From: Flavobacteriales bacterium
Lineage (GTDB): Bacteria > Bacteroidota > Bacteroidia > Flavobacteriales_D > Parvicellaceae
Assembly (NCBI GenBank): GCA_029251405.1
Contig: JAQXDK010000006.1
Span: 1-64,000, forward strand
Direction: 5' to 3'
DNA length: 64,000 nt
A program made the position numbers and the translations under genes. Of this stretch, positions 26,730 to 35,596 are shown piece after piece (positions within the stretch are counted from its first letter, which is position 1; each line of letters opens with the position of its first letter). Below the pieces are notes generated by a model. It was given only the letters and a program-made list of their open reading frames with translations. It was not told the origin of the DNA and did no database searches.

Positions 26730-27975
26730 CGAATTTTTTTACGATTACTGTTGTATTGTGTCCACCAAAACCGAAAGTATTACTTAAAGCTGCATTTACA
26801 GTTCTTTTTTCAGCTTTGTTGAGAGTTAGGTTAAGTTTATAATCTATATTCTCGTCTTCAGTTTCAAAGTTTATGGTAGGTGGAACTACATTATTTTCTA
26901 TAGCTTTTACACAGGCAATAGCCTCGATTGCTCCCGCGGCACCTAGTAAGTGACCAGTCATAGATTTTGTACTACTTATATTTAAATCATATGCAGATTT
27001 ACCAAAAACCTCTTTAATAGCTTTTGTTTCTGCAATGTCTCCAAGCGGAGTAGAAGTTCCATGTACGTTTACATAATCAATATCCTCTGGTGACATATTC
27101 GCATCTTCTAGAGCTAACTTCATGGCATTTATAGCGCCTAATCCTTCAGGATGAGGAGCTGTAATATGATGAGCATCTGCGGTTAGACCTCCACCAACAA
27201 CTTCTGCATATATTTTAGCATTTCTAGATTTAGCATGTTCCAATTCTTCGAGTATTAAACATCCAGAACCTTCTCCAAGGACAAATCCGTCTCTATTAGC
27301 ATCAAATGGTCTAGAAGCTACAGCTGGATTATCGTTTCTTGTAGAAAGAGCTTTTAGGGCATTAAAACCACCAATTCCGGTAATATTGACTCCTGCTTCA
27401 GAACCACCAGTAACAATAATATCAGATTTTCCTAATTGGATTAACATAAGCGCATCTATAATGGCATTATTTGAAGATGCACAAGCTGAAACAGTAGCGT
27501 AATTAGGGCCACGTAAGCCATATTTCATGGAAATATGACCTGGGGCAATATCAATTATCATTTTAGGAACGAAAAAAGGGTTGAATCTCGGTGAACCGTC
27601 TCCATCCTTGAAATTAAAACTTTCATCTTGAAAGGTTTTCATTCCGCCAATCCCTGAACCCCAAACAACACCAGCTCTGTTTAGATTTATTTTTTCTAGA
27701 TTAATACCAGAATCTAATATAGCTTCGTGAGTTGTTGCCAAAGCATAGGTTGAAAAAAGATCTAATTTTCTAGCTTCTTTACGATCCATGATTTCTAATG
27801 GATCAAAATTTTTGACTTCGCACGCAAATTTAGTTTTGAATAAATTGGCGTCAAACTTTGTTATAGGCGCAGCCCCACTTTTACCAGCTATCAAATTTTC
27901 CCAGTAATCGTCTACGGTGTTACCAATAGGAGTCAAGGCTCCCATTCCAGTTATGACAACTCTTTTTTTACTCAT
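26722..27975 (-). CDS. fabF: 3-oxoacyl-[acyl-carrier-protein] synthase II
   Basis: The 417-residue ketosynthase elongates acyl chains in type II fatty acid synthesis by condensing malonyl-ACP. The nucleophile Cys lies in VSACASSNNAI (near residue 163). The two catalytic His residues lie in YVNVHGTSTPLGD and SMTGHLLGAAG. It opens with the typical KKRVVITGMGALTPIG. The length is normal. It sits between acpP (31 nt upstream) and rnc (8-nt overlap), so the carrier protein and its condensing enzyme are made together. Confidence 0.97.
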   Translation of the reverse strand: MSKKRVVITGMGALTPIGNTVDDYWENLIAGKSGAAPITKFDANLFKTKFACEVKNFDPLEIMDRKEARKLDLFSTYALATTHEAILDSGINLEKINLNRAGVVWGSGIGGMKTFQDESFNFKDGDGSPRFNPFFVPKMIIDIAPGHISMKYGLRGPNYATVSACASSNNAIIDALMLIQLGKSDIIVTGGSEAGVNITGIGGFNALKALSTRNDNPAVASRPFDANRDGFVLGEGSGCLILEELEHAKSRNAKIYAEVVGGGLTADAHHITAPHPEGLGAINAMKLALEDANMSPEDIDYVNVHGTSTPLGDIAETKAIKEVFGKSAYDLNISSTKSMTGHLLGAAGAIEAIACVKAIENNVVPPTINFETEDENIDYKLNLTLNKAEKRTVNAALSNTFGFGGHNTTVIVKKFDA

Positions 27976-28006
27976 AAATACAATTTGAGACGTGTATTAA
28001 AAAGAA

Positions 28007-28240
28007 TTATTTATTCTCTTCAATATATTTTATTGCTTCACCAACAGTTTGAATATTTTCAGCTTGTTCGTCTGGTATAGCAATGTTGAATTCTTTTTCA
28101 AATTCCATAATTAGTTCTACTGTATCTAGGGAATCTGCTCCTAAATCATTAGTGAAGCTAGATTCTGAGGCAACTTCCCCTTCATCAACTCCTAACTTAT
28201 CAACTATGATAGATATAACTTTAGATTTTACGTCTGACAT
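28007..28240 (-). CDS. acpP: Acyl carrier protein
   Basis: The 77-residue acidic protein carries the phosphopantetheine attachment site [17 protein letters not shown], with the modified Ser near residue 37. It matches bacterial ACP in length and in the four-helix pattern. It carries growing acyl chains for FabF and the other fatty acid synthase enzymes. It is the first gene of acpP-fabF-rnc and is divergent from purN, the usual neighbour order in Bacteroidota. A candidate promoter lies just upstream. Confidence 0.97.
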   Translation of the reverse strand: MSDVKSKVISIIVDKLGVDEGEVASESSFTNDLGADSLDTVELIMEFEKEFNIAIPDEQAENIQTVGEAIKYIEENK

Positions 28241-28266
28241 ATCGTGTTTTTTAATTGTTTGCAGTG

Positions 28267-28297
28267 CAAATAAATAACTTTTCCTTTACCCGACAAA
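28267..28297 (-). promoter_or_regulatory. Candidate acpP promoter (Bacteroidota type)
   Basis: Read on the minus strand, TTTG (28294-28297) is separated by 19 nt from TTTATTTG (28267-28274). The latter matches the Bacteroidota -7 consensus TAnnTTTG at seven of eight positions. Transcription would begin ~20 nt before the acpP ATG. Spacing and position both fit. Confidence 0.45.
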
Positions 28298-28313
28298 ATA
28301 CTTTACTTTAAAC

Positions 28314-28338
28314 TTATTCAACAATTATAGTTGAATAA
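28314..28338. promoter_or_regulatory. Perfect inverted repeat between acpP and purN
   Basis: TTATTCAAC (28314-28322) and GTTGAATAA (28330-28338) are perfect inverted copies with a 7-nt spacer. The repeat sits in the divergent intergenic region, about 20 nt upstream of the candidate acpP -33 box and 36 nt upstream of the purN ATG. It could be an operator for a dimeric regulator or a small hairpin in the purN leader. No regulator gene is adjacent. Confidence 0.45.
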
Positions 28339-28374
28339 CAATTAATCTATCTTTATATTTCCAAAAAATAAGGG

Positions 28375-28938
28375 ATGAACATAGCTTTATTTGCTTCAGG
28401 AAAGGGTACTAATGTTGAAAATATTTTAAAGTATTTTGCAGTTAATAAAAAAGTAAATATTGTACTAATTGGAACAAATAATATTAAATCAGGAGCTATT
28501 CAGCACGCTAAAACCTTTAAAACACCGTATTTAATTTTTCAAAAACAAGATCTTTCCCACCCTCAAAATTTAATTGATCGTTTAAATGGCGATAATATCG
28601 AATTACTAATTTTAGCTGGATTTTTATTAAAAATACCTGGATTATTAATCAATAAATTTAATGGTAAAATAATAAATATTCATCCTTCACTATTGCCTAA
28701 GTATGGTGGAAAAGGCATGTATGGGGATCACATTCATAAACAAATTTTAAAAAATAAAGAAAAAGAGACAGGAATTACGTTTCATTATGTAAATGAAAAC
28801 TACGATGAAGGAAAAATAATTTCTCAACATAAAATATTAATTGAAAAATCTGAAACTTTATTTACGCTGAAACAAAAAATAAGTCGACTAGAATTGTTAA
28901 ATTATCCACTAATTATAAGCTCTTTTATAAATGAATAG
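28375..28938 (+). CDS. purN: Phosphoribosylglycinamide formyltransferase
   Basis: The 187-residue enzyme transfers a formyl group from 10-formyltetrahydrofolate to GAR in purine synthesis. The N-terminal substrate loop is ALFASGKGTNVENIL. The catalytic Asn and His lie in INIHPSLLPKYGGKGMYG, and the catalytic Asp in NENYDEGKII. The length is typical of PurN. It is divergent from acpP and overlaps the K+ channel gene by 8 nt, starting a five-gene plus-strand operon that runs to 31936. Confidence 0.96.
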   Translation: MNIALFASGKGTNVENILKYFAVNKKVNIVLIGTNNIKSGAIQHAKTFKTPYLIFQKQDLSHPQNLIDRLNGDNIELLILAGFLLKIPGLLINKFNGKIINIHPSLLPKYGGKGMYGDHIHKQILKNKEKETGITFHYVNENYDEGKIISQHKILIEKSETLFTLKQKISRLELLNYPLIISSFINE

Positions 28939-29740
28939 ATTCAGATTTAAAGTTCACGAAATCATATTTGAAGCTGATACTCCATTGGGTAAGATATTCG
29001 ACATATTACTTTTGGTAATGATACTCTTAAGTGTAGGTGTAGTAATGTTGGAGAGTGTTGAGGGGTATCGTTTAGAATGGTTTTGGCTATTTGATATTTT
29101 TGAGTGGGTATTTACTATTTTATTTTCTATTGAGTATTTGCTTAGAATTTATTCAGTTAAGAATCCATTAAAATACATATTCAGTTTTTATGGGTTAATC
29201 GATTTAATTTCATTAATACCCTCTTTTTTGGGTATAGGCTTAGGGACAAATAATATTGCCTCTATTAAAACAATTAGATCCATCCGTCTTATAAGAATAT
29301 TTAGAATTTTAAAATTAATTAGATATGTAAAAGAAGCAGCAGCACTAAAAAAAGCTTTTTTAGCAAGTAGACAAAGAATAATTGTCTTTCTATTTGTTGT
29401 TTTTTCAATAGCTGTTCTAATGGGTTCTATAATATATATGCTAGAAGATCCTAAAGATGGATTCACCTCAATTCCTAGAAGCATTTACTGGGCAATTGTC
29501 ACTTTAACCACGGTTGGCTATGGGGATATTGCCCCTCAAACACCTCTAGGGCAGTTTTTTGCCTCGATTATAATGATTCTAGGGTACTCCATAATTGCTG
29601 TCCCTACTGGTTTAATTTCGGTAGAACTTTCAAGGACTTCTTTAAACACTCAATCCTGCCGCTCTTGTTCATTAGATGAGCATGAAGATGATGCTAAATA
29701 TTGTAAAATTTGTGGAGACGAGCTTAATCCAATTAGTTAA
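28931..29740 (+). CDS. Voltage-gated potassium channel with C-terminal zinc ribbon
   Basis: The 269-residue protein has six transmembrane segments of the Kv type. S4 carries regularly spaced arginines (IRSIRLIRIFRILKLIR, residues ~112-128), and the pore loop has the K+ selectivity filter TLTTVGYGD (~191-199) before S6. It lies in the inner membrane and should conduct K+. The C-terminus is unusual: two CxxC pairs (CRSC and CKIC, ~20 residues apart) form a likely cytoplasmic zinc ribbon. The gene overlaps purN by 8 nt and rnhA by 1 nt. The zinc ribbon could be a gating or protein-binding module, which is inference. Confidence 0.9.
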   Translation: MNRFRFKVHEIIFEADTPLGKIFDILLLVMILLSVGVVMLESVEGYRLEWFWLFDIFEWVFTILFSIEYLLRIYSVKNPLKYIFSFYGLIDLISLIPSFLGIGLGTNNIASIKTIRSIRLIRIFRILKLIRYVKEAAALKKAFLASRQRIIVFLFVVFSIAVLMGSIIYMLEDPKDGFTSIPRSIYWAIVTLTTVGYGDIAPQTPLGQFFASIIMILGYSIIAVPTGLISVELSRTSLNTQSCRSCSLDEHEDDAKYCKICGDELNPIS

Positions 29741-30213
29741 TGAAAATAAATCTATACACTGACGGTTCAGCAAAAGGAAATCCCGGAAAAGGTGGATTTG
29801 GAATTGTATTAATAGCGGGTAAACACTATAAGGAAATCTCCCAAGGGTTTAGACACACCACTAATAATAGAATGGAATTGCTTGCAGTAATAGTGGGTTT
29901 AGAAAAATTAAGTAAAGAAAATAGTATTGTTCAAGTTTATTCAGATTCTAAATACGTAGTAGATGCAGTAGAAAAAAAGTGGGTTTTCAATTGGGAAAAA
30001 AAGAATTATAAGGGTAAGAAAAATTCAGACCTTTGGAAAAGATTTTTAATCATATTTCGAAAACACAAAGTTTCTTTTACTTGGATAAAGGGCCATGCCG
30101 GTCATATAGAAAATGAAAAATGTGATTTATTAGCAGTTGAAGCATCAGAAAATAAAAATTTATTGGTTGATCAAGGCTATGAAAATACTATTAATCCTAA
30201 TTCTTTATTTTAA
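29740..30213 (+). CDS. rnhA: Ribonuclease HI
   Basis: The 157-residue enzyme degrades the RNA strand of RNA-DNA hybrids. The four acidic catalytic positions are visible: YTDGSAKGNPGKGGFG (Asp), NRMELLAVIVGL (Glu), VYSDSKYVVDAV (Asp) and the last Asp in NEKCDLLA after the catalytic-loop His in GHAGH. The length is that of classical RnhA without an extra hybrid-binding domain. It starts at TAATG, overlapping the channel gene by one base, and is followed after 2 nt by the oxidoreductase gene. Confidence 0.96.
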   Translation: MKINLYTDGSAKGNPGKGGFGIVLIAGKHYKEISQGFRHTTNNRMELLAVIVGLEKLSKENSIVQVYSDSKYVVDAVEKKWVFNWEKKNYKGKKNSDLWKRFLIIFRKHKVSFTWIKGHAGHIENEKCDLLAVEASENKNLLVDQGYENTINPNSLF

Positions 30214-30215
30214 TA

Positions 30216-31244
30216 ATGAGGGCCATTCAATTAGTTAAGTACGGAAGTGCTGAAACAGCTTTTCAAACCAATATTGTTGCTGATCCTCAACTTCAAAATA
30301 CGGAAGATATATTGATCAAAGTTCATTCTTTTGGCATTAATTTTGCCGACGTCATGGCTAGAAATGGGCTTTACAGAGCAGCTCCTGCTTTGCCTGCTAC
30401 ATTAGGATACGAAGTTGTTGGAATTGTTGAAAAAGTAAACAATCCTCTAAATAATAATTTATTAGGCAAAAGAGTTTTGGGATTAACTCGATTTGGAGGG
30501 TATGCAGAATATGCAATTTCATCCAGTAATGGGGTAATTGAAATCCAAGATAATTTATCAAACGGCCAAGCATTAGCGTTAGCTACTCAATATTGTACAG
30601 CTTTCTTAGCCTTAGAAAAAACATCAGTTTCAAAAAATGATTTTGTTCTAATACATTCTGCTTCAGGAGGAGTAGGAATAGCATTAACACAACTTTCTAA
30701 ACTCAAAAAATGCAAAACTATTGGACTAACGAGAACTGCAAGTAAATTATCTTTTTTAAAGCAGAATGGTGTTGATTACCCAATAGAAACAAAAGCTGGT
30801 AATTATCATGAAAAGATTTTAAATGTTTTGGAAAATAAAAGAATTTCAGCAATTTTTAATTCTGTTGGAGGAACAACTTTCAAAAAAGATTTGAAAATAT
30901 TAGAAGCTACAGGACATTTAGTTTTTTTCGGAATTTCAGATAGAATTAATAATAAGAAAGGGATTCTTAACACCATTTATCAAATGTTGAAAATTGGTAA
31001 AATTCACCCAGCTAAACTTATTTTAAATTCTCAATCGATTAACGGATTAAACCTTTTAGAAATAGCAGATAAAAAGCCTGAACAAATCCAAAATGCTTTG
31101 AAAGAGTTAATTTATTTGTTTGATAATAAAAAAATTAATCCACAAGCATCAAATGAATTTAGTTGGGAGCAACTCTCAATTGCACACGAGGGTTTGGAAA
31201 ATGCAAAGTTCATTGGGAAAGTTTTTGTTAATGTCAACAAGTAA
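30216..31244 (+). CDS. Medium-chain dehydrogenase/reductase, quinone oxidoreductase-like
   Basis: The 342-residue protein has the zinc-independent MDR fold. It has an N-terminal GroES-like domain with FGINFADVMARNGLYRAAPALP and a nucleotide-binding Rossmann motif LIHSASGGVGIALTQL (~144-159). NAD(P)H-dependent quinone oxidoreductases and VAT-1-like proteins share this layout. The structural and catalytic zinc cysteines of true alcohol dehydrogenases are absent. The substrate is unknown. The gene lies in the purN operon, 2 nt after rnhA and overlapping the SCO gene by one base (TAATG). Confidence 0.88.
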   Translation: MRAIQLVKYGSAETAFQTNIVADPQLQNTEDILIKVHSFGINFADVMARNGLYRAAPALPATLGYEVVGIVEKVNNPLNNNLLGKRVLGLTRFGGYAEYAISSSNGVIEIQDNLSNGQALALATQYCTAFLALEKTSVSKNDFVLIHSASGGVGIALTQLSKLKKCKTIGLTRTASKLSFLKQNGVDYPIETKAGNYHEKILNVLENKRISAIFNSVGGTTFKKDLKILEATGHLVFFGISDRINNKKGILNTIYQMLKIGKIHPAKLILNSQSINGLNLLEIADKKPEQIQNALKELIYLFDNKKINPQASNEFSWEQLSIAHEGLENAKFIGKVFVNVNK

Positions 31245-31936
31245 TGAAAAGAGTTTTTGTAGTATTTATTGTTTTTCTCATTGGAGCGGGATCTATTATT
31301 TATTTAAATTTAGATTGGCAAAAAAAAAGAAAGTTACCTGTCTTTCAACCAAGAGATATTAATCCTGAATTAGTAGATTCTTCTTTGCATGGAAGAGGTA
31401 GAGGAATTAACGGTGGGGATCATGAAATTTCAGAATTCAAACTTACAGACCAACTGAATCAAGCGGTCACTAAAAAACTATTAAAGAATAAAATTGTAGT
31501 TGCTAATTTTTTCTTTGTCTCTTGCCCTTCAATATGCCCAAAAATGACTTCAAATTTAAATACTATTCACCGACAATATAGTGGAGATAGTTCATTTTTG
31601 ATTTTATCTCATACGGTTTGGCCAGAAGTTGATAATGCAACTTTATTATTTAGTTATGCAGAAAAGTACAAGGTGAACCATAATAGTTGGCGGTTTTTAA
31701 CAGGAAATAAAGAAGAATTGTATCGGCTCGCTCGCCAAGATTATTTAGTAGTTCCGGATGTTAACGATTCAAATTTTCAGCACGGTAGTGATGCAGATTT
31801 TATTCATACAGAGAATGTCGTTTTGCTAGATCCAAAACAAAGAATAAGAGGATTCTATGATGGAACCAATCCAAATGAAATGTCTAGATTAAAAGAGGAT
31901 ATTGAAATTCTAAAACAAATTTTTTGGAATCACTAA
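31244..31936 (+). CDS. SCO1/SenC family copper chaperone
   Basis: The 230-residue protein has an N-terminal membrane anchor (VFVVFIVFLIGAGSIIYL, residues ~4-21) and a periplasmic thioredoxin-like domain. The copper site CPSICP (CxxxC) lies in FFFVSCPSICPKMTSN, and the third ligand His lies in DADFIHTENVVLLD. SCO proteins load copper into the CuA site of cytochrome c oxidase, or act as thiol reductases. It is the last gene of the purN operon. No oxidase genes are in the window, so its partner is elsewhere. Confidence 0.92.
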   Translation: MKRVFVVFIVFLIGAGSIIYLNLDWQKKRKLPVFQPRDINPELVDSSLHGRGRGINGGDHEISEFKLTDQLNQAVTKKLLKNKIVVANFFFVSCPSICPKMTSNLNTIHRQYSGDSSFLILSHTVWPEVDNATLLFSYAEKYKVNHNSWRFLTGNKEELYRLARQDYLVVPDVNDSNFQHGSDADFIHTENVVLLDPKQRIRGFYDGTNPNEMSRLKEDIEILKQIFWNH

Positions 31937-31954
31937 AAATGGTCAAGACCTATT

Positions 31955-32701
31955 TTAAAAGTATTTTTTTAGTTTTCTGGTTAGATAATAAAAGGGCAGC
32001 GTATCTAAAAGAGCGATAATTAATTTAAAAAAATAACCGGAAATTATAAAGTAGAATAATGAATGAGTCAATTCACCATCTACGCTTTTTGGTAGACCAT
32101 CTACCAAATAATGGGTGATAAGAATAACAGCAATACTGTCTATCAATTGACTTACGATAGTAGAAACATTATTTCGAAGCCATAGTTTTTTATCTCCATT
32201 TTTTTTCTTTAAGTAATGAAAAATTTGAACATCGATGAATTGAGCACTTAAGTAAGCAACCATAGAAGCTAATGTAGCACCCATAGTAAGATTTCTTATG
32301 TGGTAAAATGCGTACTGAGGATGTATGTAAACACTTCCATTTTTAATTTCATGTAGAGGTAATCCTTTGGCAATCTCTTCGGGTTGGTCAAGCGTACCTG
32401 ATAGCCATATAAAAAAAAGAACCCATAGGTTAATCCCAAACCCCATCCAGACCACCCAGTTGGCCTTTTTTTTCCCAAAAAGTTCACTTATTAAATCGGT
32501 ACATAAAAAGGTAATGGGGTAAGGAAGAACACCTATTGCTATTACGAACGGAATTTTAAAATTAAATATTTCGAAAGAATAATCGATAAACTTTGATGTT
32601 CCAAGAACATTGAGTAGAGTTATAGAACCTAAAAAAAATCCTGACAAGATTAAAAATATCAAGGATTTAATACTTTCATTTTTTACTGAAATTGGATTCA
32701 T
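31955..32701 (-). CDS. Queuosine precursor transporter (YhhQ/VUT family)
   Basis: The 248-residue integral membrane protein has about six hydrophobic helices and the VUT/YhhQ signature features ITFLCTDLISELFGKKKA and AYLSAQFIDVQIFHYLKK, plus RNNVSTIVSQLIDSIAVI. The family imports queuosine precursors such as preQ0 or preQ1 for tRNA modification. I see no preQ1 riboswitch in the 79-nt leader. It is a single gene convergent with the SCO operon and divergent from the nitrilase gene. Confidence 0.9.
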   Translation of the reverse strand: MNPISVKNESIKSLIFLILSGFFLGSITLLNVLGTSKFIDYSFEIFNFKIPFVIAIGVLPYPITFLCTDLISELFGKKKANWVVWMGFGINLWVLFFIWLSGTLDQPEEIAKGLPLHEIKNGSVYIHPQYAFYHIRNLTMGATLASMVAYLSAQFIDVQIFHYLKKKNGDKKLWLRNNVSTIVSQLIDSIAVILITHYLVDGLPKSVDGELTHSLFYFIISGYFFKLIIALLDTLPFYYLTRKLKKYF

Positions 32702-32780
32702 ATTTAGTTTAATGAAAATAAAGTTTTAATAAATATAAAACTAATATGTATTTTTAAAATACGTATTTAATAATTTTATA

Positions 32781-33572
32781 ATGAAAATAGCTTCTATTCA
32801 AACGGATATTATATGGGAAAACTCAGTAGCTAATAAAGTTTATTATGATCATTTATTAAAAAATATTCAACAAATAGATCTTATTGTTTTTCCTGAAATG
32901 TTTACTACAGGGTTCTCTACAAACAATCATGAAATTGCAGAACTGGCTCAGGGAGACACATTAAAATGGATGCAAGAGCACGCAAGAAATTTAAAAACTT
33001 GTATTATTGGAAGTGTAGCAGTCAAGCAAGGGAATAACTTATATAATAGACTCTATGTGGTAAAAGCTAATGAAGTAAAGTTTTATGATAAAAGATATCT
33101 TTTTTCAATGGCTGGAGAAGATAAAACATTTACAAAAGGGAAAAAAGAGCTAATTTTTGATATTAACAGTTGGAAAATTAAGCCATTAATATGCTACGAT
33201 TTACGTTTTCCAGTTTGGAGTAAAAATAAGGTTGTAGAAAAAAATCACCAATATGATATTTTAATTTATATCGCTAATTGGCCTCAAAAACGGTCTGCAG
33301 CTTGGACTTCGTTATTAAGGGCTAGAGCTATTGAAAACTCGTCATATGTTGTGGGGGTTAATCGACTTGGAATAGATGGTAATAATATTAAATACGACGG
33401 ATCTTCAAGGGTATTTGATTTTAAGGGTAAAAGATTGGATAGTTTTAAAAAAAACAAATCCAAAATAGCAATCAGTTCTTTTTCCAAAACTGCATTAAAT
33501 GACTATCGAAAAAAATTTCCTGTATTAAGCGATGCAGATAATTTCACTTTTCATTTTGGAAGTCCCAAATAA
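32781..33572 (+). CDS. Nitrilase-superfamily amidohydrolase (YafV/omega-amidase-like)
   Basis: The 263-residue enzyme has the Glu-Lys-Cys triad of C-N hydrolases: Glu in LIVFPEMFTTGFSTN, Lys in KFYDKRYLFSMAGED, and Cys in KPLICYDLRFPVWS. The spacing and the MFTTGFS motif point to the YafV/Nit2 omega-amidase branch, which hydrolyses alpha-keto-glutaramate or keto-succinamate-type amides. The length is typical and no signal peptide is present. The 3' end overlaps the convergent Ig-like lipoprotein gene by 29 nt. Confidence 0.9.
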   Translation: MKIASIQTDIIWENSVANKVYYDHLLKNIQQIDLIVFPEMFTTGFSTNNHEIAELAQGDTLKWMQEHARNLKTCIIGSVAVKQGNNLYNRLYVVKANEVKFYDKRYLFSMAGEDKTFTKGKKELIFDINSWKIKPLICYDLRFPVWSKNKVVEKNHQYDILIYIANWPQKRSAAWTSLLRARAIENSSYVVGVNRLGIDGNNIKYDGSSRVFDFKGKRLDSFKKNKSKIAISSFSKTALNDYRKKFPVLSDADNFTFHFGSPK

Positions 33573-35067
33573 TATTGGTAATCCAATTCTTTTTTAACTC
33601 AACTTCTCCCTTATAGTCAAAAATTGGTTCAGGGTTTTTTCTAATTTTTATGTCTCCCTTTGTCCAATAATTGTTTCCATCTAGATCCGCAATAAGTTTT
33701 AATTTATATTTCCCAACAAAACACTTTGGAATAATTGTATCTAATTGGCTACCTGAAAAGGAAATTTGTTTTAAAATTTGATCGTTTTTTAAAACTTGAA
33801 GAATAGATTTTTTAAAAGGTAAATTTTTAATATTCAATCCGAAACTAGAAAGTTTCCGTTCTTGAAGAAAAGTAAAATTAATACTACTGGTATCTTTTTT
33901 AATGTTTTTGATTCCTTCTATACTTTCAGGAAATAATATCATTTTAAAAGGGCCATCGCTATTTTCTGGTATTATAGTAAGTAAGTTGTTTTGGTGCTGA
34001 AAATCGGCTTTAATTATTGTAGTATCTAAAAGCAATTTAATTTTTGAGGTATCTATTTTTTTTATGTATTGATTAAAATCCAAAATAAATTTATTATTTG
34101 ATTCAAGCTGATTGCTTACAAGCTGCTTGTAAATAAGTTTATTTTTTATTCTTTTATTTTCAGAGGCTATTCTTATGGTGTCATTTAAAAAATATTTTGA
34201 TTGAACCACAATAACATGTTTTTTTATAGTGTCAGCAAAATAAAATTTGTGGTTTTCACTAAGGATATTCGAAAAGTATGTTGTTCCCGTAGTTAAGTCT
34301 GAAACAATACAGGAATCGATACTAACATTAAAGGAAAGCGATAAATTTCCTTGGAGATTATATTTTACTTTTTCAATCGAAATTTTTTTATCAGCTTCAT
34401 ACACGATAATACTCAAGATACTATCATTTAACTCTATAGTATCTTTTATAAATCCATGAATTTCAGTGTTAGTATCTAACTTAAAGTTATTGTTTTCATC
34501 CTCAAAAGTGTGCAATAAATATTCATCTTTTTTTAAATTGTTAAAAGTGAATTTCCCTTTTGAATCGGAATAGGATTTATAATAATTGGTAGATTTCCCT
34601 AGAGCTTTAGCAATAATAAGAGCTTCTTTTAGTGGTGTTTTTTCAGGATATTTATATACAAATCCAGAAATTCTACCACTGTCTATTTTGTCCCCTGTAG
34701 CTATAACATAATTTAATTCCTTTATTTTATTATTTTCTGTTATATCTGCAATAGAATTCCTAAAAACAAATGAATAGGTTGTTTCATTCTTTAAGGTGTC
34801 TTCCCATTTTATTTCAAGAGAATTTTTATCATCCGTGTATTCTATATTATTTATTTCAGGATTAATAATTACTCCTCTTTTACCTTTTAAGAATTGAATA
34901 TTCTCATCAAATTCTAATAGGAAACTTTGTTCTCTAAAATTGGTATTTTTCAGGTTGCTATCAATTAATAATACTGGAGAAGCAACATCTTTATCCCCAC
35001 CTGTTAATACAGTTTGTTGCGCGCAGCTAGCGAATAGAATTATGGTACTTAAATAAAGATACTTCAA
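33544..35067 (-). CDS. Ig-like domain lipoprotein of Bacteroidota type
   Basis: The 507-residue protein has a lipoprotein signal with lipobox LFASC (residues ~11-15) followed by AQQTVLTGGDKDVASP, the typical start of Bacteroidota Ig-like (Big_5) lipoproteins. The first domain (SFLLEFDENIQFL, GVIINPEI) is this Ig-like module. A carboxypeptidase-regulatory-like segment follows (ISGFVYKYPEKTPLKEALIIA, SYSDSKGKFTFNNLKKDEYLL). The rest is beta-rich. It is probably an inner- or outer-membrane-anchored periplasmic protein of unknown role. It overlaps the upstream fRMsr-like gene by 4 nt and the convergent nitrilase gene by 29 nt. Confidence 0.83.
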   Translation of the reverse strand: MKYLYLSTIILFASCAQQTVLTGGDKDVASPVLLIDSNLKNTNFREQSFLLEFDENIQFLKGKRGVIINPEINNIEYTDDKNSLEIKWEDTLKNETTYSFVFRNSIADITENNKIKELNYVIATGDKIDSGRISGFVYKYPEKTPLKEALIIAKALGKSTNYYKSYSDSKGKFTFNNLKKDEYLLHTFEDENNNFKLDTNTEIHGFIKDTIELNDSILSIIVYEADKKISIEKVKYNLQGNLSLSFNVSIDSCIVSDLTTGTTYFSNILSENHKFYFADTIKKHVIVVQSKYFLNDTIRIASENKRIKNKLIYKQLVSNQLESNNKFILDFNQYIKKIDTSKIKLLLDTTIIKADFQHQNNLLTIIPENSDGPFKMILFPESIEGIKNIKKDTSSINFTFLQERKLSSFGLNIKNLPFKKSILQVLKNDQILKQISFSGSQLDTIIPKCFVGKYKLKLIADLDGNNYWTKGDIKIRKNPEPIFDYKGEVELKKNWITNIIWDFQNEK

Positions 35068-35522
35068 AGTATTGGTACTATTAATTTATTAATCGTCTTT
35101 AAATTCATCTCGTCTATTTTATTAAACGCATTTTTTTGATCGTGGTCAATGTCTAATACATAAACAATTTCATCATTACTATTTTTAAAAGGTATAACTA
35201 TTTCTGATCGCGATGCGGGATTACAAGATATATGACCTTCAAATAGATCAACATCTTCCACAATTATCGATTTATTTTCTGACCATGCTTTACCACAAAC
35301 TCCATTTCCCTTTGGTATTCTAACGCAGGCAGCAGGTCCTTGGAATGCATTCAATATTAATTCTGATTTTTCTACTTTGTAAAACCCTACCCAAAACCAA
35401 TTAAAACGACTTTTAATTAAAGCAGATACATTACCTAAATTGGTATGTGTCGGAATTGAAGGGTCTATAATATTACCGATATCTTGTATTAATTTTTTGT
35501 ATGTTAAAGAGTCAGAATCCAT
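35064..35522 (-). CDS. GAF-domain free methionine-R-sulfoxide reductase
   Basis: The 152-residue GAF protein keeps the three conserved cysteines of fRMsr enzymes: two in AACVRIPKGNGVCGKAW and one in GHISCNPASRSEIVIP. It also has the family motifs FWVGFYKVE and VLDIDHD. The enzyme reduces free methionine-R-sulfoxide, repairing oxidative damage to the amino acid pool. The length is normal and it is cytoplasmic. It overlaps the lipoprotein gene by 4 nt and is divergent from the YebC gene. Confidence 0.92.
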   Translation of the reverse strand: MDSDSLTYKKLIQDIGNIIDPSIPTHTNLGNVSALIKSRFNWFWVGFYKVEKSELILNAFQGPAACVRIPKGNGVCGKAWSENKSIIVEDVDLFEGHISCNPASRSEIVIPFKNSNDEIVYVLDIDHDQKNAFNKIDEMNLKTINKLIVPIL

Positions 35523-35596
35523 TGTCTAAAAAACAAAAATAGTCTCATATAGTAGAAATACAATTTTTATTTAATTTTATAAATTAATTTTACAAA

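Noticed and set aside
32702-32780. preQ1 riboswitch upstream of the queuosine-precursor transporter
   Set aside because: The 79-nt leader is A/T-rich with no recognisable preQ1 pseudoknot pattern.
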